Assembly: GCA_017860375.1 (NCBI GenBank)
Contig: JAGDMB010000116.1
Coordinates: 1-7,251, forward strand
Origin: Bacteroidota bacterium
Lineage (GTDB): Bacteria > Bacteroidota > Bacteroidia > Bacteroidales > UBA10428
DNA length: 7,251 nucleotides
Direction: 5' to 3'
The notes under the pieces were generated by a model, which was not told the origin of the DNA, did not search any database, and saw only the letters and a list, made by a program, of their open reading frames with translations. Made by a program: the position numbers and the translations under genes. Shown one piece after another: positions 1 to 5,965 of this stretch (the stretch's first letter is position 1; each line of letters begins with the position of its first letter).

Positions 1-486
1 CCTTCTCCAGAAGATCCTTCGCGGATCGATACCGAGTTCATTTCCATGCTGCAAATGGTTGTCGATCATGGCTGAAAGCAGATTGTTGGCCTTGCTTACA
101 GAGTACATGTCGCCTACAAAATGAAGGTTAATATCCTCTGCCGGCATAACCTGTGATGCCCCGGCGCCGGTACCTCCTCCTTTAACACCAAAATAGGGTC
201 CCAGGGAAGGCTCTCTAAGGCATATCAAGGTCTTGCATCCCAGGTAACGTAAGGCATCACCAAGTCCGATCGTGGTGGTGGTCTTACCTTCTCCTTGTGG
301 CGTAGGTGTCATGGCGGTTACCAAAACAAGGTTGCCATCGGGATTATCCTTCCGCGCAAACAAATGGTCTACGGGTATTTTTGCGATATAATGCCCGTGA
401 GGAAGGATGGACTCATAATCAAGTCCAAGTTCTGCGGCTACCTGGTTTATTTTCCGCAACGAATCTGTTTGGTTATTGTAATACAT
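1..486 (-). CDS. fhs: Formate--tetrahydrofolate ligase, N-terminal part (runs off the window)
   Basis: This enzyme joins formate to tetrahydrofolate using ATP to give 10-formyl-THF in cytoplasmic one-carbon metabolism. The minus strand reads 162 codons from an ATG at 484-486 to the left edge without a stop. The family usually has about 550-560 residues, so roughly the first 30% is present. The P-loop TPTPQGEGKTTTT lies near residues 60-72, followed by LREPSLGP (90-97) and EDINLHF (117-123), all characteristic of the family. An in-frame TAA 12 codons upstream with no ATG or GTG between fixes the start, and there is no Shine-Dalgarno sequence. Odd: the glycine loop after GPYFG reads GGGTGAGASQV, where the usual form, as I recall it, is GGAAGGGYxQV, so the tyrosine is missing; likewise FVGDM stands for FTGDF. 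It is divergent from the methyltransferase gene at 669. Family assignment is secure; the meaning of the loop change is open. Confidence 0.93.
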   Translation of the reverse strand, partial: MYYNNQTDSLRKINQVAAELGLDYESILPHGHYIAKIPVDHLFARKDNPDGNLVLVTAMTPTPQGEGKTTTTIGLGDALRYLGCKTLICLREPSLGPYFGVKGGGTGAGASQVMPAEDINLHFVGDMYSVSKANNLLSAMIDNHLQHGNELGIDPRRIFWRR

Positions 487-597
487 ATCGGTTTGATTAT
501 TCTGGTATATTGAGTGAACAGGTTACAGGATCAAATCCGGTGAAATCTGCAAATAACACAATTTTTTTAAAAAAAAGCATAACCTTGTCAATATTCC

Positions 598-628
598 TTG
601 CCGGTAGTCATCAGAAAGAATAATTTCG
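598..628 (+). promoter_or_regulatory. Possible Bacteroidota-type promoter for the methyltransferase gene
   Basis: CTTG ending at 600 lies 20 bp before TAATTTCG (621-628). This resembles the Bacteroidota pair TTTG (-33) and TAnnTTTG (-7) with one mismatch in each box and a normal spacing. It would start transcription around 635, leaving a leader of about 35 nt before the ATG at 669. The region is AT-rich, so a chance match is possible. Confidence 0.3.
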
Positions 629-668
629 CTTTGTTTCACAGCGTAAAATAATTTGAAAAAGTAAGGGT

Positions 669-1382
669 ATGAATACTTCGGCACCTGTCCTCTACCTCAT
701 TCCGTCAACCCTTGGAGACGTGAGTCCCCAGGATGTTATTCCTCAAAAGACTCTTCAGATCCTTAAAAAACTTGATCACTTTATTGTGGAAGAAGAAAGG
801 ACCGCAAGGCGTTTTCTGATAAAAACAGGAATAAACAAACCGGTGGATGCCATCACTTTCTTTATCCTGAACGAGCATACCGGAAAAGAAAATTTATCTT
901 CTTTTTTTGAGAATTCAGGAAATACCGACATGGGTCTTTTATCAGAAGCCGGAGTTCCGGCTGTGGCTGACCCGGGAACCGATCTTATCCGTGTGGCCCA
1001 CCGGATGGGATTCCGAGTGGTGCCTCTGGTGGGACCCTCATCGGTCTTGCTGGCTGTCATGGCATCGGGATTAAACGGTCAGAATTTTGCTTTTACCGGC
1101 TACCTTCCGGTTAAAACAGATGAAAGGGCAGCACGTATCCGATTTCTGGAAAAAAGATCCCTAATGGAAAACCAGGCTCAGGTTTTCATTGAAGCCCCCT
1201 ATCGGAATAATCAGCTCATGAAATCGATCCTGGAGACCTGTTCACCGGAAACATGGTTGTGCATTGCTTCCAATATTACCCTGGAGAAAGAATGGATATC
1301 CACCCGAACAATTGCGGAATGGAAAAGGGAGATCCCCGATCTGAACAAACAGCCCTCGGTTTTTATATTACAGAAGATCTAG
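669..1382 (+). CDS. Short RsmI-like SAM-dependent methyltransferase (tetrapyrrole methylase fold)
   Basis: A 237-residue cytoplasmic protein of the corrin/porphyrin methylase superfamily, on the RsmI (16S rRNA C1402 2'-O-methyltransferase) side. The N-terminal strand LYLIPSTLGD (residues 8-17) matches the RsmI entry motif LYIVPTPIGN. Residues 41-48 (EEERTARR) match the AEDTRHT region. EAGVPAVADPG (93-103) is the signature loop of the fold, LVGPSS (120-125) corresponds to LPGPSA, FTGYLP (142-147) to YEGFLP, and FIEAPYRN (173-180) to FYESPHR. Classical RsmI has about 280 residues; this protein ends where RsmI's C-terminal helical extension would begin, so it belongs to a shorter subfamily. I recall Bacteroidota often carrying such a paralogue besides true RsmI, so the substrate should not be assumed to be C1402. 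The ATG at 669 is used; a purine run just before it is too close to serve as a normal ribosome site. Convergent with the FKBP gene, with 25 bp between the stops. Confidence 0.85.
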   Translation: MNTSAPVLYLIPSTLGDVSPQDVIPQKTLQILKKLDHFIVEEERTARRFLIKTGINKPVDAITFFILNEHTGKENLSSFFENSGNTDMGLLSEAGVPAVADPGTDLIRVAHRMGFRVVPLVGPSSVLLAVMASGLNGQNFAFTGYLPVKTDERAARIRFLEKRSLMENQAQVFIEAPYRNNQLMKSILETCSPETWLCIASNITLEKEWISTRTIAEWKREIPDLNKQPSVFILQKI

Positions 1383-1407
1383 TGGCCTATCGTAAAAGTT
1401 CAAAATG

Positions 1408-2409
1408 TCAGGGCCGTTTTATGTCCTGGATATAAATGTCATAGATCACGGTCTGGTATTGCGGAACGATGTAATACCCATAGAGTGTATTGACCAGGCC
1501 GGTTGTTCCGAAAGCCTGGGTATAAGGCAATACGGCAAGAGCCTGGGTGCCCTTGCTCATTGTATCAAGCGCAGCGGTAAATCCAGCGGGCATATATTTG
1601 ATGGATCCGCCAAAGATCTCATTGCTTCCATACACAATTTTTAACGGATTCGCATCGCCGGTATTGCCATCAAATTCTTTCAGGAAAAGTGAACCTTCCC
1701 TTTCGTACGTGTAATTTCCGGTATAACGGATCAGGAGCGTGTCACCTTCGGACACAGACAGGGTGTCACCCGTGCTGGCGACCTCTTTATAATATATCGA
1801 ATTATACGCATTGGAAACCGTATCCATGCCGTTTTCAGAAAGATACCAGACCAGCATTTCCTTTTCATAGGCCACCGGATCCCGGATGACTGTCAGCAGA
1901 TTAATGGTATATTTCACGGGATGGCAATTATAATAGGCCAGTTCCGTTGGAATGATCAGGGTGGAAAAGCCTCCTTCCTGCATCAGGGACAGCCCACCGT
2001 TGAATCCCGGGCTGCTGTAACCATACTGAAACTTGGCAGGACCGTATGCGTAATCTGTATATACATTCGCGTGGTCCCAATCGTCCTTCAGGCTGCTGTC
2101 GGTAGTCTCGATAATTGTTCCGTCGAGGTATGTTCCCGTATAATCCACCACAATGTAGTTATTCGCCTCCGGAAACAGACCGGTTCCTACTATTTCCGGA
2201 ATATGATACAAATATCCATCGGTGAACTCAACCTTATAGGATTCTGCAATATTATTCTTCGTGATATAGGCATCCAGTTCAACCTTTCCGTCTTCTATAC
2301 ATTCTTCCCATTCGTTTTTCAGGCAACCCGTCAAAAGCAAGGCTGCCAGCCCGATGATCGTACCTGTAGGGAGAAATCGCATATGCATCATTCCTTTCAT
2401 AAGTTTCAT
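1408..2409 (-). CDS. Lipoprotein with two diverged FKBP-type (peptidyl-prolyl isomerase-like) domains
   Basis: A 333-residue envelope protein. A hydrophobic stretch at residues 12-28 ends in LLTGC, a lipobox with lipidated Cys29, so the mature protein should be membrane-anchored outside the cytoplasm. The next residues (LKNEWEE) are acidic, loosely like lipoprotein surface-export signals of this phylum. Two FKBP-like repeats follow. The first, about 44-176, has VVDYTGTYLDGT (87-98) but lacks the Phe-Asp pair after it. The second, about 183-330, has IRYTGNY (227-233), TQAFG (297-301) and a final strand IYDIYI (322-327). Most catalytic-pocket aromatics of FKBP12 are absent, so isomerase activity is doubtful and a binding or chaperone role is as likely. 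ATG at 2409 is the first of five in-frame Met codons in the first ten; Met10 would also give a good signal peptide. It is the last gene of the cluster, 40 bp after the preceding FKBP gene, with a hairpin between. Domain family fairly sure, function unknown. Confidence 0.8.
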   Translation of the reverse strand: MKLMKGMMHMRFLPTGTIIGLAALLLTGCLKNEWEECIEDGKVELDAYITKNNIAESYKVEFTDGYLYHIPEIVGTGLFPEANNYIVVDYTGTYLDGTIIETTDSSLKDDWDHANVYTDYAYGPAKFQYGYSSPGFNGGLSLMQEGGFSTLIIPTELAYYNCHPVKYTINLLTVIRDPVAYEKEMLVWYLSENGMDTVSNAYNSIYYKEVASTGDTLSVSEGDTLLIRYTGNYTYEREGSLFLKEFDGNTGDANPLKIVYGSNEIFGGSIKYMPAGFTAALDTMSKGTQALAVLPYTQAFGTTGLVNTLYGYYIVPQYQTVIYDIYIQDIKRP

Positions 2410-2429
2410 TCATTAAATAGTTGATGTGA

Positions 2430-2453
2430 ATAAACGCAAAAGGTTGCGTTTAT
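2430..2453 (-). repeat. Perfect 10-bp inverted repeat (hairpin) over the stop codon of the middle FKBP gene
   Basis: ATAAACGCAA (2430-2439) and TTGCGTTTAT (2444-2453) are exact reverse complements around a 4-nt loop. On the minus strand the first arm contains the TAA stop of the upstream FKBP gene (2450-2452), and the hairpin lies within the 40-bp gap before the next gene. No T-run follows on that strand (TCACATC), so it is not a textbook intrinsic terminator. It could be a weak terminator, an mRNA-end stabiliser or a processing site that sets the level of the last gene. Confidence 0.6.
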
Positions 2454-3334
2454 ATTTTAACGGGCGAAATTACTTCTAAAATTTCAACTTCAAAAATTAA
2501 TGAGGTAAAAGGCGGAATCATTCCGGTGGAGGACCCCTCACTTCCAAATGCCAGGTCAGACGGCAGGATCACCAGCGACTTTTCGCCTTCCCTCATCATC
2601 CCTATCGCTTCTTCAAGTCCTTTAACCACTTGCCATTCAGTACCATATACAAACTGGAAAGGCTGGCTTCGTTTCACCGTGGAATCAAAAAACTTGCCGT
2701 TGAGAAACCTTCCCTCATAGTTGATCGTGATGGTATCGCCCGGTTCAATTTTTTTTCCAGTACCTGGTAAAAGATTGATAAAATAAATACCCGATGCCAT
2801 AAGTTCGACAGGCAGCTTTTCTTCCTCAATAAACTGACGCAAAATTACTTTTTCATAGTCTCCGAAATCCTCGATCCAGTTGAGGAAAGCTTCCTTTTCT
2901 TTTTTGTATTCTGTTTCGGTCTGAATATCAATCATATCGATGGTAATTTTCAGGATACCACCGGGCTTTAAAATGGAAGGCAGACTGGTCTGCAATGTCT
3001 TTTCAAAGAAATCATCCGCGGAAAGTATAAAAGTGGCAGACTCCTTTTCAGAAAGCATACTGAAACATTCATCGACGGATCCTTCAAAAGAGGGACCTGT
3101 CAGCTGAAATTTGCGATGACCTTTAAAAAAAACGGAATCAGCCGGAGTTTTATACATCAGGTCAACCGTGATATAATCACCGGGTTTAGCCTTTACATCA
3201 TCATCACCGAGGGTGTGAAGCTGGTAATATATGCCATGGCCGGCATTTTTAAAACCCGGGTATTTTGCAAAAAACCGGCAGGAACCAGCGCTTACAAAAA
3301 GCACCATGACAATAAATATCGTTTTATATTTCAT
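2450..3334 (-). CDS. Two-domain FKBP-type peptidyl-prolyl cis-trans isomerase, lipoprotein
   Basis: A 294-residue envelope protein, predicted to isomerise X-Pro bonds in exported proteins. The signal peptide is short: KYK, then a hydrophobic core at residues 5-14, then AGSC with lipidated Cys19. The C-terminal FKBP domain (about 182-288) is nearly canonical: INYEGRF (Tyr206), FFD (Phe216, Asp217), FQFVYG (Phe228), VVKGLEE (Val236-Val237), LAFGSEG (Phe263, where FKBP12 has Tyr82) and LIFEVEIL (Phe281). The Trp59 position is Leu240, as in many bacterial FKBPs. The N-terminal repeat (about 33-137) keeps the fold pattern (GDYITVDLMY, then LKITIDMIDI) but has lost these residues. A charged linker rich in Glu and Lys (about 139-176) joins the two. 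No acidic run follows Cys19, which fits a periplasm-facing lipoprotein. Starts 27 bp after the GldI-like gene, so cotranscription is likely. Family assignment is secure; client proteins are unknown. Confidence 0.9.
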   Translation of the reverse strand: MKYKTIFIVMVLFVSAGSCRFFAKYPGFKNAGHGIYYQLHTLGDDDVKAKPGDYITVDLMYKTPADSVFFKGHRKFQLTGPSFEGSVDECFSMLSEKESATFILSADDFFEKTLQTSLPSILKPGGILKITIDMIDIQTETEYKKEKEAFLNWIEDFGDYEKVILRQFIEEEKLPVELMASGIYFINLLPGTGKKIEPGDTITINYEGRFLNGKFFDSTVKRSQPFQFVYGTEWQVVKGLEEAIGMMREGEKSLVILPSDLAFGSEGSSTGMIPPFTSLIFEVEILEVISPVKI

Positions 3335-3361
3335 GCTTCAATAAATGAATTTTGTCTTATG

Positions 3362-3949
3362 TTATTCTTCCAGGTCAATGATATCAATTTCATACTGCAG
3401 TATTGAACGTGCAGGTATCCTTTTGCCATCGCCCGTTAAACCGTGCGCCAGGTGTGGCGGCAAAATAAGCCGCGCGCTGTCGCCTTTTTTCAGCAACAAA
3501 ACTCCTTCTTCCAGTCCCGATTCTACCCCTCCCTGCCCAATTCTGAAGTGTTTCAGTCCGAGTGAATCGCTCGTGTAACAAATTGTTCCATCGAGCAATT
3601 TCAGTCTGTAAGCAAGGGTTATCATGTCACCTGCCCTTGCAGGCCTTCCATTTCCCTCACGAATAACCATATACCATAAACCCGAAGGGGTTTGTTGCAT
3701 ATTCCAGTTGTTCCTCCGGACAAATGCCCTGATTTTTTCATTATCCTTTTTCACCAGCAGCCGATTGGCCCCGACAAGCGCTTCCCTGGTTCTGCGGTAT
3801 TCTTCTTCGGTCACAGGTTTTTCCACCTTACGGCAGCCTGTAAACAGGAGCAATAAAACAAACAGGCCTCCTGCAGCGTTTCTGCATTGATGGATCAGAT
3901 TGAGGATAAGATCCGAATAGGCTGCCTCCTGTTTAATCCTCATAGTCAT
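3362..3949 (-). CDS. GldI-like FKBP-type peptidyl-prolyl isomerase lipoprotein
   Basis: A 195-residue envelope lipoprotein with a single C-terminal FKBP domain (about 87-193). A hydrophobic stretch (29-36) ends in the lipobox LFTGC with Cys39, followed by a charged helical spacer (about 45-80). In the domain, SGLWYMVIREGNG (89-101) opens the fold, AYR (113-115) matches the first active-site strand, VESGLEEGVLLLKKGD (142-157) the central helix, and LILPPHLAHG (161-170) the IPxxLAYG segment; His169 replaces the usual Tyr, and Tyr186 stands where FKBP12 has Phe99. Layout and neighbours (NrnA gene upstream, ndk divergent) resemble what I recall of gldI in gliding Flavobacteriia, where the protein is needed for motility; gliding here is inference only. 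Odd: the signal sequence has an unusually long n-region of about 28 residues because no Met codon occurs between Met3 and the core. The start lies inside the NrnA gene (17-bp overlap), suggesting translational coupling. Confidence 0.85.
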   Translation of the reverse strand: MTMRIKQEAAYSDLILNLIHQCRNAAGGLFVLLLLFTGCRKVEKPVTEEEYRRTREALVGANRLLVKKDNEKIRAFVRRNNWNMQQTPSGLWYMVIREGNGRPARAGDMITLAYRLKLLDGTICYTSDSLGLKHFRIGQGGVESGLEEGVLLLKKGDSARLILPPHLAHGLTGDGKRIPARSILQYEIDIIDLEE

Positions 3950-4979
3950 TCAGTTGTTCACGGTATTCCGGCAGCAATCCCCTGAATTTTTCAAGGACTG
4001 CCTCCAGCGATTCAACCGATTCTCCTCCCGAAGCATTGCGATGGCCGCCGCCGTTAAAATGACTGGCGGAAAAAGTATTCACCGGGAAGTCACCTTTGGA
4101 ACGAAACGAAACCTTAACATGATCCTTCTTTTCTATAAAAAAAGCGGAAAACCGGACACCCTTTATAGAAAGCGGGTAATTTACAAATCCTTCCGAATCA
4201 CCGGTCCTGAAATGGTATTTTTCCTGATCCTCCCGGTTCAGCCAGATCAGAGCGGTCCGGTATTCCGGAAAACATTCCATACGCTCGTTGAGGCAATATC
4301 CTAAAAGCCGCATCCTGTCGCAGGAGAAATTATCATAGATCCGGTAATAGATCCGGTCTTTATCGATATTATACCGCAGCAATTCCGTAACTACTTTATA
4401 GGTTTCAGGGGATGAAGAGTTATAGCTGAAACAGCCCGTATCGGTCATGACTCCGGCAAAAAGACAAACGGCGATATCCTTATTCATGTATTTTTTCAAG
4501 CCGTTTTCCACAATAAAACGGTACACCAGTTCAGCGGTAGAACTGACGGAAGTGTCAGAAATAACACTGTCAGCGGTCACAACGGGATCGGGATGATGGT
4601 CAATAAGCACCCTGTGGGCGGATGATCGCGAAACGGGTTCCCGGATCTCTTTCATCCTTCGGATGTCGTTGAAATCGACAAAAAAGAGAATATCCGATGC
4701 CTCAATGATTTCTGCCACTTTTGCTTCATGACCGGGCAGGGAGATAATCTCTTCCGCACCGGGAAGCCATTTTAAAAATCCGGGAAAGTCGTTGGGAACA
4801 ATCACTGAACATTCATGCCCCATCTGGGTAAATATCTGGCTAAGCCCGAGGGTAGATCCAATGGCATCACCATCGGGATTGAAATGCGTAAGAATTGCAA
4901 TTTTTCCGTACTTTATCGAAAGTTTCTTTTGCAGTTTCCTCATTCCTGTTTTCGGGGCTGAATATAGGGTATGATTCAT
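3933..4979 (-). CDS. nrnA: NrnA-like DHH/DHHA1 phosphoesterase (oligoribonuclease / pAp phosphatase family)
   Basis: A 348-residue cytoplasmic enzyme of the family that degrades 2-5 nt RNA fragments and dephosphorylates pAp; some relatives also cleave linear cyclic-dinucleotide products. The DHH domain has all metal-binding motifs: THFNPDGDAIGS (31-42), VDF (101-103, Asp102), the name-giving DHH in LIDHHPD (125-131), and GVMTDTGCF (176-184). The C-terminal DHHA1 domain carries the substrate-binding GGGHRNASGG (310-319) after SFRSKGD (291-297). Length is normal for NrnA homologues (about 310-350), and no key residue is missing. ATG at 4979 is used; Met13 (4943) is a possible alternative, since homologues vary before the first motif. 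It heads the cluster, 16 bp behind a perfect TAATTTTG box, and overlaps the GldI-like gene by 17 bp. Its role seems unrelated to the envelope isomerases behind it, so the linkage may be only for coordinated expression. Which substrate dominates cannot be told from sequence. Confidence 0.93.
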   Translation of the reverse strand: MNHTLYSAPKTGMRKLQKKLSIKYGKIAILTHFNPDGDAIGSTLGLSQIFTQMGHECSVIVPNDFPGFLKWLPGAEEIISLPGHEAKVAEIIEASDILFFVDFNDIRRMKEIREPVSRSSAHRVLIDHHPDPVVTADSVISDTSVSSTAELVYRFIVENGLKKYMNKDIAVCLFAGVMTDTGCFSYNSSSPETYKVVTELLRYNIDKDRIYYRIYDNFSCDRMRLLGYCLNERMECFPEYRTALIWLNREDQEKYHFRTGDSEGFVNYPLSIKGVRFSAFFIEKKDHVKVSFRSKGDFPVNTFSASHFNGGGHRNASGGESVESLEAVLEKFRGLLPEYREQLNDYED

Positions 4980-5177
4980 GTTGTTCCGTCGAATTCAAAA
5001 TTAAGCAACTTTACTACCGCTGATGGGATTCAGACCTGCAATTTATCAGAAAATTTCAACATAACACCATTCTGCATAATTATTCAAACGGCAACTGCAG
5101 CCAGAAACTTCAAACGGACATGAAAAAGCAAGTATTCTGAAAATTTTCCTATATTCGGCCAAAATAATGATTTCACT
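4980..5177. promoter_or_regulatory. Divergent promoter region between nrnA and ndk
   Basis: This 198-bp AT-rich spacer must hold the promoters of both the leftward nrnA-FKBP cluster and rightward ndk. Besides the minus-strand -7 box at 4996-5003, it contains TATATTCG (5150-5157, plus strand; one mismatch to TAnnTTTG, about 20 bp before the ndk ATG), a 10-bp palindrome GAAAATTTTC (5139-5148) just upstream of it, and a 9-bp direct repeat TTCAAACGG at 5083-5091 and 5109-5117. I see no convincing small gene in it. Confidence 0.5.
4996..5003 (-). promoter_or_regulatory. -7 promoter element for the nrnA-FKBP cluster
   Basis: TAATTTTG on the minus strand is an exact match to the Bacteroidota -7 consensus TAnnTTTG. 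It ends 16 bp before the ATG of the nrnA-like gene, implying a very short leader. I find no matching TTTG or TTG about 19-21 bp upstream, so the -33 element is weak or absent. Confidence 0.4.
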
Positions 5178-5612
5178 ATGGCAGGTACAAAAACATTGAC
5201 CATTATCAAACCCGACGCTGTAAGAAAAGAAAATATCGGCCCGATACTGGAGAAGATCAATGGCAACGGATTTCACATTGCAGCCTTGAAGCTAATACAC
5301 CTGAACCGCGGACAGGCTGAACGTTTTTATGCCGTGCACAGGGATAAGTTTTTTTTCGAGGGCCTGGTCAATTTCATGACATCCGGGCAGGTGGTAGTGG
5401 CCATCCTCGAAAAAGAAAATGCAGTGGCCGATTACCGCAGGCTGATGGGAACAACGGATCCCGCCAAGGCTGAAGAAGGCACCCTCCGAAAACTTTTTGC
5501 GGAAAGTATGGAACGAAACGCTGTTCATGGCTCCGACAGTGATGAGAACGCGGAAACGGAATGCGACTTCTTTTTTGCCAGAAGCGAACGGTTTTCCAAT
5601 TTTGAAGGGTAA
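5178..5612 (+). CDS. ndk: Nucleoside-diphosphate kinase
   Basis: This cytoplasmic enzyme transfers the gamma-phosphate of ATP to nucleoside diphosphates through a phosphohistidine, balancing NTP and dNTP pools. The 144-residue product has the usual family length. TLTIIKPDAV (residues 6-15) is the start motif with the nucleotide-binding lysine at 11. FFEGLVNFMTSG (59-70) and the region around RRLMGTTDP (87-95) match the fold, and NAVHGSDSDENAETE (114-128) is the active-site signature with catalytic His117. Nothing is missing. ATG at 5178 is preferred: it starts two codons before the conserved strand region, and a nearby upstream ATG (5167) is in another frame. It is divergent from nrnA and shares its promoter region; a TATATTCG box lies about 20 bp upstream. 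The stop is only 4 bp from the stop of the convergent DUF721 gene. Confidence 0.97.
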   Translation: MAGTKTLTIIKPDAVRKENIGPILEKINGNGFHIAALKLIHLNRGQAERFYAVHRDKFFFEGLVNFMTSGQVVVAILEKENAVADYRRLMGTTDPAKAEEGTLRKLFAESMERNAVHGSDSDENAETECDFFFARSERFSNFEG

Positions 5613-5621
5613 GGGCTTACC
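5608..5621. repeat. 14-bp palindrome joining the stop codons of ndk and the DUF721 gene
   Basis: GGTAAG (5608-5613) and CTTACC (5616-5621) are exact reverse complements around GG. The TAA stop of ndk (5610-5612) and the TAA stop of the opposing gene (5617-5619 on the minus strand) fall symmetrically in the two arms. No T-run follows on either strand, so evidence that it terminates transcription is weak. Confidence 0.4.
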
Positions 5622-5907
5622 GGATCACAACCGAATCGATCAGCTTTTCTCCGGCTGTTTCATTCATTTTCTCCAGAATGGTCTGCCGCATCATCAGTAA
5701 CTCGTTGCGCGCAACCGATGATGTCATGTGAACAAAAAGGGTCCTGTCTTTTATATACACCTGTTTTGTTCTTACCGCGATTGCCTTCCCAAGTAAATGG
5801 CCCCATTGTGATACCAGTCTTTTTTCTTTCAGAGTCTGATTTATTTTCAATTCATCCAGGCATTCTTTAATCACCTCTCCGATAGGGCGTGTTTCATTTC
5901 TTCGCAT
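5617..5907 (-). CDS. DUF721 (DciA-like) domain protein
   Basis: A 96-residue cytoplasmic protein almost entirely made of the DUF721 domain. The pattern is RPIGEVIKECLDEL (residues 7-20), a conserved Trp35 in RLVSQWGHLLG, then the strand pair YIKDRTLFVHMTSSVARNEL (51-70) and a helix MMRQTILEKMNE (72-83), ending VVIR. In several bacteria DUF721 proteins (DciA) help load or operate the replicative helicase DnaB; whether this short Bacteroidota form does so is inference. An open frame continues upstream to a TTG at 6009, but those 34 extra codons overlap recF, contain no domain sequence and lack ATG, so the ATG at 5907 is chosen. It lies 58 bp downstream of recF on the same strand, a linkage I recall from many Bacteroidota, and is convergent with ndk. 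Confidence 0.85.
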   Translation of the reverse strand: MRRNETRPIGEVIKECLDELKINQTLKEKRLVSQWGHLLGKAIAVRTKQVYIKDRTLFVHMTSSVARNELLMMRQTILEKMNETAGEKLIDSVVIR

Positions 5908-5965
5908 GACTGAATAATTGATTTGGAGTACAAAATAAATATTCCCGCACGACCGGCAGAATGTT

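Noticed and set aside
562..576. T7A8 run as a possible bidirectional terminator
   Set aside because: It has no GC stem and lies between divergent gene starts, where no terminator is expected; more likely simple AT-rich promoter DNA.
306..623. 105-residue plus-strand open frame across the fhs start and spacer
   Set aside because: Most of it is antisense to fhs codons, and the remainder reads through the promoter spacer; no recognisable domain.
1383..1407. Terminator between the convergent methyltransferase and FKBP genes
   Set aside because: The 25-bp gap contains no stable inverted repeat and no T-run on either strand.
1921..2424. 167-residue plus-strand open frame
   Set aside because: It is entirely opposite the well-supported lipoprotein gene at 1408-2409, with no family resemblance of its own.
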